From Flavobacterium fluvii (GTDB lineage Bacteria > Bacteroidota > Bacteroidia > Flavobacteriales > Flavobacteriaceae), in the NCBI RefSeq assembly GCF_900129545.1, contig NZ_FQWB01000004.1, positions 1-64,000 on the forward strand: a stretch of 64,000 bases of DNA. Direction: 5' to 3'. The translations under genes were made by a program, and so were the position numbers. The notes under the pieces were generated by a model. The model worked only from the letters and a program-made list of their open reading frames with translations. It had not been told where the DNA came from and made no database searches. Below, one piece after another: positions 8,294 through 18,163 of this stretch (its first letter is position 1; each line of letters starts with the position of its first letter).

Positions 8294-8986
8294 TTAATCT
8301 AATTTAAAAACTTTAAAATTATCAAACTGCTGGTGACTTTTAGAAGTTCTGAATCCAAAAAATCCTTGCTTATAAGGCTTGTCGTCTTGAAAATTCCAAT
8401 ACAATTCTCCATTCAAGAAATATTGTATATGACCATTATTGACAATTATTTTTACCGAATATAATTTGTTTCCAACCAAAAGATGCTCCTTGTCGGTATA
8501 TTCCTTTAAAATAGATTTATCCTCAATCCCGTTGTATTTTCTAAATCGGGTAAATTTATTGTAATGCCCGCCAACACCGGCATAATAAAGATTCAAGTTG
8601 TCATAGGAAGCAAATTTTCCATCCCGTTTTATAGAATTGGGACTTAATGGATCGGTTGCCATCCAAAAAGCATTCAAATCAGAAACTCGGTCAAAAGCAC
8701 CGCCTTCATCCATCACTTTTACATCGTAAGTAATCATTATATTTCCGGACAATTGGGTTTTAAACCAAATGGTCGCTCCAATGGAAGTCGAAACATCCAA
8801 TTTACCATCAATAATTTTTAGGCTTGATGTTTCTGGTTTTTCAAATTCAACGTTCCAATTGGACAAATCCAAATCGAAATTGTCGGAATAAATCACTTTC
8901 GTTTTCAATCCTTCTTTCGTTTTAGATTGTGAAAAAAGGGGAATCGCAAAAACCAAAAAAACTAAAACCAAATACTTACTTTTCAT
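8294..8986 (-). CDS. Secreted DUF6250-like protein
   Basis: A 230-residue exported protein with signal peptide MKSKYLVLVFLVFAIPLFSQ. The mature part looks like a beta-sandwich (jelly roll): YSDNFDLDLSNWNVEFE, then GGAFDRVSDLNAFWMATDP and a C-terminal strand GFFGFRTSKSHQQFDNFKVF. The GGAxDRVSDLNxFWMAxDP pattern is what I recall for DUF6250, found near carbohydrate-degrading enzymes of Bacteroidota; enzymatic activity is not evident. I start it at 8986 rather than further upstream because the signal peptide begins there. It follows the radical SAM gene by 11 bases, so the two are probably co-transcribed. Confidence 0.72.
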   Translation of the reverse strand: MKSKYLVLVFLVFAIPLFSQSKTKEGLKTKVIYSDNFDLDLSNWNVEFEKPETSSLKIIDGKLDVSTSIGATIWFKTQLSGNIMITYDVKVMDEGGAFDRVSDLNAFWMATDPLSPNSIKRDGKFASYDNLNLYYAGVGGHYNKFTRFRKYNGIEDKSILKEYTDKEHLLVGNKLYSVKIIVNNGHIQYFLNGELYWNFQDDKPYKQGFFGFRTSKSHQQFDNFKVFKLD

Positions 8987-8997
8987 ATGTGTCTTTT

Positions 8998-11190
8998 TTA
9001 TAATACCAATAATCCAAATTCCCTCAAAGTATTGACTGGTTTGGAATACCAAAACAATTCAAAATCCTCCAAATGAGTTTCAAAATCGGATTTTATTTCT
9101 TTAAATGAATAGATTTTGGAGTTAGATGATGAAATTTTATCAAGAATTTGCACCAGCCATTCTCCTTCATTTTTTCCTGTTTGAATGCTAAAACTTTCCT
9201 TTTTGTCATGAAAAGTCAAAGTCATCATTTCCCAACTATTTCCTTTTTTGGTTTTCGTGAAATATTCCACAAGTGGCTTCCCTCCTAGCCAAACGATTTT
9301 GGCAGTCGGTTTTATATTGAAATCTTCCGTTTCTTCTAAAGCATTGGTAATAAAATCGGGATGGATTTTTGTTTTCGGGATTTTGAAATCGAACCACTCT
9401 TGCAATTCATAATCAAAGCAAATGCCGTGCATAAAATTGAACAAGGATTTTTTTAATCCAAAACTGAATTTATCGTGGTCGATTCCTGTTTTGTCCACAT
9501 AATTAATATCGTTGTTGGCGAAAGTTCCAATGGTTTCCGTTTCCTTGACAACGCCAAATTTCTCTGGATACATTCCCACCGGGCTGTGTGCCGTCATCGC
9601 AAACTGATGCCAAAATCCCGATTGCAAAACACCCACTTCAAACAATTGTCGCACCATTTCCAGACTGTCCACCGTCTCCTGAACCGTTTGCGTTGGATAA
9701 CCGTACATCAAATAAGCGTGTACCATAATTCCGGCTTCTGTAAAATTTCGGGTGACTTTTGCCACTTGTTCTACCGTTACGCCTTTGTCAATCAATTTTA
9801 ATAATCGGTCCGAAGCTACTTCGAGTCCGCCAGAAACGGCAATACATCCAGAAGCTTTCAGCAACAAACACAAATCTCCCGTGAAACTTTTTTCAAATCG
9901 AATATTTGTCCACCAAGTAACCGATAATTTTCTGCGAAGAATTTCAAGTGCCAAAGCTCTCATCAGGGCGGGTGGCGCAGCTTCATCTACATAATGAAAA
10001 CCGTTTTGACCGGTTTGCGTTATCATTTCCTCCATTCGATCGCACAATAAATTGGCGGCGATGGGTTCGTACAATTTTATATAATCCAATGAAATATCAC
10101 AAAAAGTACATTTTCCCCAATAGCAACCGTGCGCCATAGTGAGTTTATTCCATCGTCCGTCGCTCCACATTCGATGCATTGGATTCACGATTTCGATAAC
10201 CGAAATGTATTTATCCAAAAACAAATCGGAGTAATCTGGTGTACCTACATCGGATTGTTTGTAATCTGGTTTCAATGAATTGTTTTTGTAAACTACTTTT
10301 TCGTTTTCTAATAGAAAAGTTCTTTTGAATTGTCCTTCGAAAGATTCCGGTTTACAAACAGCCTCCACTAATAATTCCACTGGTAATTCTCCATCATCCA
10401 AAGTGATGTAATCGAAAAATTCAAAAACGCGAGCATCCGAAAGCGAACGCAATTCGGTATTGGGAAAACCGCCTCCCATTGAAATCTTGATATTCGGATA
10501 GTTTTTTCGAACCCACTGCGCGGAACGAAAAGCCGAGTATAAATTCCCTGGAAAAGGAACAGAAATCAAGAACAATTCGGGCTGAATGGTTTCGATTTTT
10601 TTCTTCAAAAGCGAGAATAAAACTTCGTCTATATAAGTTGGTTCTTCTTGAAGAGCTAAATATAATTCATCAAACGAATTGGCACTTCGGCCCAAACGTT
10701 CCGCATAGCGACTGAAACCAAAATTGGCATCGACACATTCCACGATAAAATCGGAAATATCTTCAAGATATAAAGTTGCCAAATGCTTGGCTTTGTCCTG
10801 CGTTCCCATTGTTCCAAAAGCCCAATCCAATTCTTCCAATTGTGCAAAACGGGAAGCTTCCGGCAAATAATCTTCCTGACAAATTTGGAGTGCCAATGTT
10901 GGATTTTTCCCTTGTAAAAACGCAATAACCGAATCAATGGTTTTGATGTATTCGTCTTGCAAAGCAAAAATTCGTTTGCAGTTGTCAGTCTTTGGGTGGT
11001 GGTTGTTCGATTGAAACAAATCAATTAATCCTTCTTTCGAAAATAATTTCAAAATCACTTCAATACCCATATCCGCTTGTGTTGCCGAAATGTTTTTGGT
11101 ATTCAGAAACCCTTTGATGTAAGCCGTTGCCGGATACGGCGTATTCAGTTGGGTAAAGGGTGGCGTGATGAGAAATACTTGGGTTTTCAA
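8998..11190 (-). CDS. B12-binding-type radical SAM protein
   Basis: A 730-residue protein with a cobalamin-binding-like N-terminal domain (including KISMGGGFPNTELRSL) and a radical SAM core. The cluster motif is CYWGKCTFC, that is Cx4Cx2C, not the common Cx3Cx2C. The substrate is unknown. The frame is open to an ATG at 11238, but a TAnnTTTG promoter lies at 11206-11213 inside that extension. The TTG at 11190 gives MKTQVFLITPPFTQLNTPYP, a sensible beginning for this family, so I prefer it. It is the first gene of a two-gene unit with the DUF6250-like gene. Confidence 0.8.
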   Translation of the reverse strand: MKTQVFLITPPFTQLNTPYPATAYIKGFLNTKNISATQADMGIEVILKLFSKEGLIDLFQSNNHHPKTDNCKRIFALQDEYIKTIDSVIAFLQGKNPTLALQICQEDYLPEASRFAQLEELDWAFGTMGTQDKAKHLATLYLEDISDFIVECVDANFGFSRYAERLGRSANSFDELYLALQEEPTYIDEVLFSLLKKKIETIQPELFLISVPFPGNLYSAFRSAQWVRKNYPNIKISMGGGFPNTELRSLSDARVFEFFDYITLDDGELPVELLVEAVCKPESFEGQFKRTFLLENEKVVYKNNSLKPDYKQSDVGTPDYSDLFLDKYISVIEIVNPMHRMWSDGRWNKLTMAHGCYWGKCTFCDISLDYIKLYEPIAANLLCDRMEEMITQTGQNGFHYVDEAAPPALMRALALEILRRKLSVTWWTNIRFEKSFTGDLCLLLKASGCIAVSGGLEVASDRLLKLIDKGVTVEQVAKVTRNFTEAGIMVHAYLMYGYPTQTVQETVDSLEMVRQLFEVGVLQSGFWHQFAMTAHSPVGMYPEKFGVVKETETIGTFANNDINYVDKTGIDHDKFSFGLKKSLFNFMHGICFDYELQEWFDFKIPKTKIHPDFITNALEETEDFNIKPTAKIVWLGGKPLVEYFTKTKKGNSWEMMTLTFHDKKESFSIQTGKNEGEWLVQILDKISSSNSKIYSFKEIKSDFETHLEDFELFWYSKPVNTLREFGLLVL

Positions 11191-11205
11191 AAGAAATGTT
11201 TTGTG

Positions 11206-11238
11206 CAAAAATAATGTATATTTATTGTTTTTCGACAA
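11206..11238 (-). promoter_or_regulatory. Promoter of the radical SAM gene
   Basis: TATTTTTG (11206-11213, minus) with TTG at 11236-11238 and a 22-base spacer. It lies 15 bases before the TTG start at 11190 and so argues against the longer ATG start. Confidence 0.55.
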
Positions 11239-11393
11239 AAGAAATAATTCCTAATTATTTGTTCTAATCCAGTATTTCATTGGATTACAAATCATGTAAA
11301 ATTCTTCGAAAAGCACTTTTTACCCTTGCTTTTTTAAATATAAAATTCATACAAAATTAATTGCTTTAACATCAAAGCATTGATTTTTTTATT

Positions 11394-11401
11394 TACATTT
11401 G
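11394..11401 (+). promoter_or_regulatory. Promoter of the large secreted protein gene
   Basis: TACATTTG lies 17 bases before the ATG at 11419. It falls inside the longest open frame and therefore supports the downstream start. Confidence 0.5.
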
Positions 11402-11418
11402 TGTACAAAATTCCCACA

Positions 11419-14400
11419 ATGAGGCTTAAATTTTTACTTCTATTTATCATATTTCACCAATGTCTTTTTGTTTTTTCTCAAGAAACAAGTCCAAATTTAT
11501 CCAACAACTTTTTATTTGAAGATAAAAATGGAAACCTGATTACTAATCCTTCAGAGCAAGAAGAATACTTGGCAAAGCGTCAAAAAACAACCGAAATATA
11601 TGTTAAAAACAATACAAGTAAAGCAGCAAGCCAAGTTCCAAGCCAATTATGTTCTAATGGTGGTTTTGAAGAATTTGTCAACGAAAATGGAGTAAATGTT
11701 CTAAAAAACTTTCAATATACAGTAGAAAATCCCTTAAAACCCATACAATGTAGATCTGCCACACAAACTGCCAATTTGAGCATCAAACAATACAATCCGA
11801 ATGACATTGGCTTAATGGTCACTACCGTTCCATCCAATTTTCTGGATGACTATATTGGAAACATTGATGCTTTCGATCAATATTCTCTAAAACTAAATTA
11901 TAAAGAATCCCAACCGACAATGGCTTTGGTTCAAGCCCAAAGATTCAAAACAGACAATGAAACTGTATTAAAATTTAACTATAAAGCGGTTTTACAAAGT
12001 GTTTCCGGCAGTGGCCATCTCAATGAACAGCCCTTTTTCAAAGCAAGGATTGTCGATAAAAATGGCAAAGTGGTAAGCGAATTTTGTTTAACTGGAGACC
12101 CGCAAAATTGTATTTATACCCAAGCTCCAGTCCTGCAAAATGGAAATATTGTTTTATACACCAAAAACTGGCAATCTGGAGAACTGGACATTTCTTCGAT
12201 ACCAAATAATGAAAACTTCACGGTAGAATTCATGACTACCCGATGTGGTCTTGGAGGTCACTTTGGCTACTCTTACATCGACGATATTTGTATGTCGCAT
12301 TCTAACGAAAGCCTGCAAGGCAGCATTGAATTAGACCCTTTATTTCAATCTTGTCCAAAATCACCGGTATCGATCTGTGGCGGATTTACAATTCCAAATT
12401 CAGGCGACATCAAGGCAACGGTAAAATCGATTGAATTAAAAATTTATGATTCTTCCAATAAATTAATCCATACGACCACAACCACTACAAGTCTGGATTT
12501 GGATAAAAAAAGATTTTGCTTTGATTTAGACTTGACCACATTACCAAACACAACTACCGAAAGTTACAATGTAAGTGCTTCCATCAATTATAATATTGAA
12601 ATGGATCCAACGGCTTGCAGCGGAACTAGTTTCAATGAAGTGACAGACGACGATGCCAATTCTGGTTGGGATATCACGTTCTTGAATTGCGACCCAAAAT
12701 GTACATTAAAACTAGAAACGGCAAGTTTAAGCTTGTGTGATGACAACAAAAACGGAAAAGAGTTTTTTGACCTGACTAATCTGGAGCCTCTTGTTGCCGT
12801 GAATCAAACAGGAATAACATTTTCCTATTTCACAAAACTGGAGGATGCCACTACCGATAAAAATCCAATTGTAAATTTCAAAAATTACGATAGCTTTAGC
12901 ACAACCTTATTTGTGAGGGCAACAATGGATCCAGACTGTTACAAAATAATAGCCGTAAAACTCATTGTAAGAAACCCGACAGCAAACATAACGGGAGTCT
13001 TGAATGTTTGTAGCGGAAGCACCTTGTTGACTGCCACAAAAGGAGTAAGTTATTTGTGGTCCAATGGCGAGACAACCCAAAGTATTAGTGCAACCCATAC
13101 CGGATTGTATTCCGTGACGGTAACAGACGCCTCGGGTTGCAAGGCTGTTGGAACGGTAACCATAATACCAAACCAGGTTGCTGCCCAACCCACAATTAAA
13201 ATTACCCAACCCAGCTGCTCTGTATTCACAGGTTCAATAGAAGTTACCTCGCCAGCATCGGAATATAGTTTTGATGATGGAAAAACTTGGGGAACTAATC
13301 CGGAAATTAAAAATTTACCCATAGGAACTTATTATGTAAAAATTAGAACTGCCAGCGGATGCGAATCTTATAACACCAAAATTAACCTTGTTCCATTCTT
13401 GAGTTCTTTTCCCACTTACTCCAAAATTGACCCAAAATTCTGTGGAGACATTGGTAGCATAACCATTACAACCCCATCTTCCAGCTATAGTTTTGATGAT
13501 GGTTTGACTTGGGGAACCAACAACACGATGACGGATCTTCCATCGGGCAGTTACCGTATAAGGGTAAAAGATGCTCTTGGCTGTATTTCAAATTATAACA
13601 ATGTAGAACTCAATTCACAGTTTCTTCCGGATCCAAAATTTATTATGTCAAATCCATATTGTTCCAATTTGGGAAGCATTATCATAACGACTCCTGCCGC
13701 TTTCTACAGTTTTGACGGAGGAACTGTTTGGCAAACATCCAATACAATGACTAATTTAAAAATTGGAAGTTATGTCGTTAGCATAAAAAATGACAAAGGC
13801 TGTACCTCCAGCCTGGCTTATGTTTATCTAAATAGTTTAGAAAGCAGTTATCCAGAATACGAAAAAATCGAAGCCGGTTGCAATTCTTATGGCAGCATCG
13901 AAATAAAAACTCTTGGCGATTTGTATAGTTTTGACAATGGAGCCCATTGGACGACTAATCCAATTTTGAAAAACTTGAATGGTGGTGCCAATGTACAGCT
14001 AATGGTTCAAAAAGGAGGAACTTGTAATTCTAGAACACAATCTGTCGGGATATTCAACTACTTCCGTCCACTGCCTGTTGCCAATGATTATGAAGTTACC
14101 CTTTGTGACGACCTGAACGATGGTTCGGAAATAATAGACTTGACTGCCTATAATTCAAACTTGACACCAAACCCGACATCCAATAGGTTTGAATACTACA
14201 CCTCTTTGTTGGGTGCCACAAACAATGACCGAAACACGATGATATCGGATTATCAAACACGTAAATTGAGTAATAGTATCAATACGGTGTATGTAAAAGT
14301 AATTTCGCAATACGGTTGTAGTTCAATTGTTGCCTTAAAATTTATATTCCTGGATTCTCCAAAAATAAACATGGAAGACAAATTTCCGCTGTGTGTGGAC

Positions 14401-15045
14401 AAAAGCGTTTACATAAATGCCGGAATGGGCTACCACAGTTACCTTTGGTCCAATGGCGAAAAAACGCAAATCATAAACTTGTCGAAACCGGGTGATTATT
14501 GGGTAACCGTTACCGAAAAACACGGCACGTTAATTTGTGATTCAACAAAAAAATTCAATGTTTTTATGTCAAGCCCGGCAACAATAACAAGTATCTCCAC
14601 AGAAGACTGGACCGATGGAGAAAATGTAATCAGCGTTTATCAATCCGGCTTGGGTGATTATGAATATTCCTTGGACAACAGAACCTATCAAGACAACAAT
14701 ACATTTACCAATTTGCCCGATGGTGAATATACGGTTTATGTCAGGGATAAATTTGGTTGCGGCACCACTACAAAAGAAGTTCATTTACTGATGTACCCCC
14801 GATATTTCACTCCAAACGGCGATGGAAACAACGACACTTGGAAGGTCAAATTTTCAGATATGGAAGTGGGTTTAACAGTCCGAATTTATGACCGTCATGG
14901 AAAACTGATCAAAACTTTATTTACCAATACCGACAGCTGGAACGGAACCTTCCACGGAGCCGAACTTCCTGCCACCGATTATTGGTTTATCGTGACAAGA
15001 GCCAACGGTACTGAATACAAAGGTCATTTCAGTCTAAAACGATAA
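11419..15045 (+). CDS. Large secreted repeat protein with T9SS type B sorting domain
   Basis: A 1208-residue surface or secreted protein. It has signal peptide MRLKFLLLFIIFHQCLFVFS and a C-terminal type B sorting domain of the type IX secretion system (RYFTPNGDGNNDTW to KGHFSLKR), the gliding-motility-type C-terminus. In between are four tandem units of about 70 residues with YSFDDGxxWxTN...LPxGxYxVxIxxxxGC, resembling SprB-type repeats, at about 13190-14060. A fifth, more distant unit precedes the sorting domain. Two SYLWSNGExTQxI modules and two LCDDxNDGxExxDLT modules are also duplicated. Binding or adhesion is likely but not shown. The start is set by the signal peptide and promoter. Confidence 0.88.
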   Translation: MRLKFLLLFIIFHQCLFVFSQETSPNLSNNFLFEDKNGNLITNPSEQEEYLAKRQKTTEIYVKNNTSKAASQVPSQLCSNGGFEEFVNENGVNVLKNFQYTVENPLKPIQCRSATQTANLSIKQYNPNDIGLMVTTVPSNFLDDYIGNIDAFDQYSLKLNYKESQPTMALVQAQRFKTDNETVLKFNYKAVLQSVSGSGHLNEQPFFKARIVDKNGKVVSEFCLTGDPQNCIYTQAPVLQNGNIVLYTKNWQSGELDISSIPNNENFTVEFMTTRCGLGGHFGYSYIDDICMSHSNESLQGSIELDPLFQSCPKSPVSICGGFTIPNSGDIKATVKSIELKIYDSSNKLIHTTTTTTSLDLDKKRFCFDLDLTTLPNTTTESYNVSASINYNIEMDPTACSGTSFNEVTDDDANSGWDITFLNCDPKCTLKLETASLSLCDDNKNGKEFFDLTNLEPLVAVNQTGITFSYFTKLEDATTDKNPIVNFKNYDSFSTTLFVRATMDPDCYKIIAVKLIVRNPTANITGVLNVCSGSTLLTATKGVSYLWSNGETTQSISATHTGLYSVTVTDASGCKAVGTVTIIPNQVAAQPTIKITQPSCSVFTGSIEVTSPASEYSFDDGKTWGTNPEIKNLPIGTYYVKIRTASGCESYNTKINLVPFLSSFPTYSKIDPKFCGDIGSITITTPSSSYSFDDGLTWGTNNTMTDLPSGSYRIRVKDALGCISNYNNVELNSQFLPDPKFIMSNPYCSNLGSIIITTPAAFYSFDGGTVWQTSNTMTNLKIGSYVVSIKNDKGCTSSLAYVYLNSLESSYPEYEKIEAGCNSYGSIEIKTLGDLYSFDNGAHWTTNPILKNLNGGANVQLMVQKGGTCNSRTQSVGIFNYFRPLPVANDYEVTLCDDLNDGSEIIDLTAYNSNLTPNPTSNRFEYYTSLLGATNNDRNTMISDYQTRKLSNSINTVYVKVISQYGCSSIVALKFIFLDSPKINMEDKFPLCVDKSVYINAGMGYHSYLWSNGEKTQIINLSKPGDYWVTVTEKHGTLICDSTKKFNVFMSSPATITSISTEDWTDGENVISVYQSGLGDYEYSLDNRTYQDNNTFTNLPDGEYTVYVRDKFGCGTTTKEVHLLMYPRYFTPNGDGNNDTWKVKFSDMEVGLTVRIYDRHGKLIKTLFTNTDSWNGTFHGAELPATDYWFIVTRANGTEYKGHFSLKR

Positions 15046-15052
15046 AAACAAA

Positions 15053-15088
15053 AAAGGTCTTTTAAACAAATTTAAAAGACCTTTTTTT
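15053..15088. terminator. Bidirectional terminator
   Basis: A 14-bp stem, arms AAAGGTCTTTTAAA and TTTAAAAGACCTTT, with a CAAA loop. A-rich and T-rich flanks on both sides let it serve both the secreted protein gene and the convergent transporter gene. Confidence 0.8.
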
Positions 15089-15102
15089 ATACAACTTAAT
15101 TT

Positions 15103-16386
15103 TTAAAACTTATGCTCGTCTTTACTAATTAACAATAATGAGAACAAAGAAATACAAGCGGCCATCGTCAAATAAAACCCGACATAGGTCAAGCTATAAG
15201 TTGATGCCAACCAAATAGCAATCATCGGAGCAAAAGCCGCTCCAAGAATTCCGGCCATGTTAAAAGTTAATGAAGCTCCTGAATAACGAACCGTGGTAGG
15301 AAACAATTCGGACAAGAATGTTCCTAGAGGTCCATAAGTAAATCCCATCAAAGCCATTCCCATACATATAAAAGCAGTAACTAAAACCGTACTTCCTGAA
15401 TTTAGGAAATAGGAGAAGAAAAAACCAAAAACAGCAATGGCAATCGTAGCTATAATCAGCATTTTACGGCGGCCAATTTTATCGGCAACTATCGCAGAAA
15501 CCGGAATAAACAAGGCAAAAAACAACACTGAAAACAACTGGATTAACAACGCATCCCTTTTTACAAAACCTAAATCGGAAGTAGCCCAACTCAATGTGAA
15601 TACCGTCATTAGATAAAATACCAAGAAAGTGGTAATGGCAGCCAATGTTCCAAAAATCAATTGGTTCTTATACGATTTAACCAAAGTCAAAAATGGAATT
15701 TTTACTTCTTCGTGTTCTTTTTTTGAATTTTCAAAAGAAGGTGTTTCGGAGATTTTTGTTCGGATATAAAAACCTACTACTACCAAAAGTGAACTGGTAA
15801 TAAAAGGAATTCTCCAACCGTAATCCATAAAATCCTGACTGCTCATCGAATCCGTTAACAACAAAAAAGTCCCTCCTGAAAGCAACAAACCAATTGGTGC
15901 GCCCAATTGTGGAAACATACCATACCAAGCTCGTTTATGCGGAGGCGCATTTTCGATTGCCAGCAGAACAGCTCCTCCCCATTCACCTCCTAATCCAACA
16001 CCCTGTCCAAATCGGCAAAGCATCAATAATAAAGGAGCAGCAACACCAATACTGGCATAACTAGGTAAAAAACCAATGGCAACTGTAGAAACTCCCATAG
16101 TCAACAAAGCAGCAACCAAGGTAAATTTACGTCCTATTTTATCGCCATAATGTCCAAAAAAAGCAGAACCCAATGGACGTGATATAAAGGCTATCGAAAA
16201 AGTAGCCAACGATTGCAAGGTTGCCATAGTCGGATTTGAACTCGGAAAAAACAATTGTGGAAAAACCAATACTGCGGCATTGGCATAAATATAAAAATCA
16301 AAAAATTCAATTGTAGTACCTATTAAGCTGCCGAAAAGAACGTGTTTTAATGAATTGGTTTTAGTTGGATTGGAATTATTAGTCAT
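15103..16386 (-). CDS. MFS transporter of the metabolite:H+ symporter type
   Basis: A 427-residue inner-membrane carrier with about 12 hydrophobic segments. The N-terminal part IGTTIEFFDFYIYANAAVLV, the loop GHYGDKIGRK between helices 2 and 3, and FGQGVGLGGEWGGAVLLAIE are the hallmarks of the MHS branch of the major facilitator superfamily, whose members import organic acids, shikimate or osmolytes by proton symport. The second half has VADKIGRRK, the repeat of the loop motif. The substrate cannot be told from sequence. It stands alone, convergent with the secreted protein gene. Confidence 0.88.
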   Translation of the reverse strand: MTNNSNPTKTNSLKHVLFGSLIGTTIEFFDFYIYANAAVLVFPQLFFPSSNPTMATLQSLATFSIAFISRPLGSAFFGHYGDKIGRKFTLVAALLTMGVSTVAIGFLPSYASIGVAAPLLLMLCRFGQGVGLGGEWGGAVLLAIENAPPHKRAWYGMFPQLGAPIGLLLSGGTFLLLTDSMSSQDFMDYGWRIPFITSSLLVVVGFYIRTKISETPSFENSKKEHEEVKIPFLTLVKSYKNQLIFGTLAAITTFLVFYLMTVFTLSWATSDLGFVKRDALLIQLFSVLFFALFIPVSAIVADKIGRRKMLIIATIAIAVFGFFFSYFLNSGSTVLVTAFICMGMALMGFTYGPLGTFLSELFPTTVRYSGASLTFNMAGILGAAFAPMIAIWLASTYSLTYVGFYLTMAACISLFSLLLISKDEHKF

Positions 16387-16477
16387 AAAAATGAATTATA
16401 TAAAATGATGTTAATTTTCGAAAATAAAAAAGATTCAATTCTAATATTTTGGTAATTTAGCTTCAAATAAATTTACT

Positions 16478-18067
16478 ATGCCAACCGACTGTATCAGCTA
16501 CCAAAACTCTGGATATTTTTCTTCTTTGATGAATGATTATTTAGACCAAAAAGAACCTACACAGTCGTTTTACAATCGGTTTCCAAATCTTGAAAATTTC
16601 GAAGCACAAATAAAGGAAAAGAAAACCAACTATACCAATGAAAACAGAGCTGTTTTAGTTTCGGCTTTGCAAAAGCAATATTCCAAAATCTCCGTTTCTG
16701 GTTTGACCCAACGAAATATTGATACTTTGACCAATGACAATACTTTTACCGTTACCACAGGTCATCAACTGAATTTGTTTTCCGGTCCATTGTATTTCTT
16801 GTATAAAATTATTTCGACCATCAACCTAACGAAGGAATTAAAAGCAAAATATCCATCACAAAATTTTGTACCCATTTATTGGATGGCAACCGAAGACCAC
16901 GATTTTGACGAAATTAATTATTTCAATTTCAAAGGCCGAAAGTTTCGCTGGAACAAGGAAAGCTTGGGTCCCGTTGGACGATTATCCACGGAAGGACTGG
17001 ACGATTTTTTTGAAGTTTATTCTCTCGAATTGGGTTCTGGAAAAAATGCCGAAGCCATCAAAAAAATTTTTAAGGAATCCTATTTGAACCATTCCAATTT
17101 GGCCGACGCTACCCGTTTCCTGGCCAATGCACTTTTTGGCGAATACGGATTGGTTATTCTCGATGCTGACAATCCAGATTTAAAACGAACCTTTATACCT
17201 TATATAAAAGAGGAATTAACGCTTCAGACTTCCCACAAAAAAGTCCTTGAAACTATCGAGAAACTAAAAAGCTATACCATTCAAGTTAATCCACGCGAGA
17301 TTAATTTGTTCTATATGGAAGATAATTTGCGGGAACGTATTATTTACGAAAACGGTATGTATACAATAAACAATACTAAAATAGAATTTTCGGAAAGCGA
17401 AATTCTTGCTGAGTTGGAAAATCATCCCGAAAAATTCAGTCCAAACGTGATAATGCGTCCGTTGTACCAAGAAGTGATTCTGCCCAATTTATGCTACATT
17501 GGCGGAGGTGGAGAAATCGCTTATTGGCTGGAATTAAAATCTTTTTTCAATGCAGTAAATATTAGCTTTCCAATACTATTACTTCGAAATTCAGTCTTGT
17601 TGGCCACCGAAAAGCAAGCCAAAAAAGCAGACAAACTAGGATTATCCTGGAGTGATTTGTTTTCAAAAAAAGATGATTTGGTTAATGAAAAAACAAAAGT
17701 ATTGGATGATTTTTCAATTGACTTGTCCATTCAAAAAGATTTTCTAAAAAACCAGTTTCATTATCTACACAGTTTGGCGCAAAAAACAGACAAATCATTT
17801 CTTGGAGCAGTAAAAGCACAAGAAACCAAACAAATAAAAGGGCTGGAAAATTTGGAAAAACGGCTATTAAAAGCTCAAAAAAGGAAACATTTCGAAGAAT
17901 TGGAACGAATCACGGACTTGCAAAACGAATTGTTTCCCAACAAAAGTTTACAGGAACGCCAAACCAATTTTTCTGAATTTTATTTGGAAAACGGAAATGA
18001 TTTGATTCAAAAATTAATAGACCAACTAAAACCTTTGAATACTAAATTTGAAGTCATTGTGTTTTAG
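16478..18067 (+). CDS. bshC: Bacillithiol biosynthesis cysteine-adding enzyme
   Basis: Cytoplasmic enzyme that adds cysteine to glucosaminyl-malate in the last step of bacillithiol synthesis. The 529 residues have the normal family length. Recognisable features are TVTTGHQLNLFSGPLYFLYK near residue 90, PIYWMATEDHDFDEINYF, the PNVIMRPLYQEVILPNLCYI region with the following GGGGEIAYWLELK, and a C-terminal coiled coil (about 400-490). Bacillithiol synthesis is known in Bacteroidota. The other pathway genes (bshA, bshB) are not in this window. Confidence 0.93.
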   Translation: MPTDCISYQNSGYFSSLMNDYLDQKEPTQSFYNRFPNLENFEAQIKEKKTNYTNENRAVLVSALQKQYSKISVSGLTQRNIDTLTNDNTFTVTTGHQLNLFSGPLYFLYKIISTINLTKELKAKYPSQNFVPIYWMATEDHDFDEINYFNFKGRKFRWNKESLGPVGRLSTEGLDDFFEVYSLELGSGKNAEAIKKIFKESYLNHSNLADATRFLANALFGEYGLVILDADNPDLKRTFIPYIKEELTLQTSHKKVLETIEKLKSYTIQVNPREINLFYMEDNLRERIIYENGMYTINNTKIEFSESEILAELENHPEKFSPNVIMRPLYQEVILPNLCYIGGGGEIAYWLELKSFFNAVNISFPILLLRNSVLLATEKQAKKADKLGLSWSDLFSKKDDLVNEKTKVLDDFSIDLSIQKDFLKNQFHYLHSLAQKTDKSFLGAVKAQETKQIKGLENLEKRLLKAQKRKHFEELERITDLQNELFPNKSLQERQTNFSEFYLENGNDLIQKLIDQLKPLNTKFEVIVF

Positions 18068-18127
18068 ATTTACCATTTTTATCCTTTTTAATTGCTCATT
18101 TATTAAAATCAATTCATAAAAAAGTTC

Positions 18128-18135
18128 TACTTTTG
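18128..18135 (+). promoter_or_regulatory. ndk promoter
   Basis: TACTTTTG followed by CACC, 28 bases before the ndk ATG. The sequence around the box resembles the one at the left window edge. Confidence 0.6.
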
Positions 18136-18163
18136 CACCAAATTTAAAAAATCCAAAAACAAA

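Noticed and set aside
9475..10139. Plus-strand frames opposite the radical SAM gene
   Set aside because: They are shadows of a clear radical SAM coding frame on the other strand.
12907..13322. Antisense frames opposite the repeat region of the secreted protein
   Set aside because: Produced by the low-complexity Ser/Thr/Gly repeats of the real gene.
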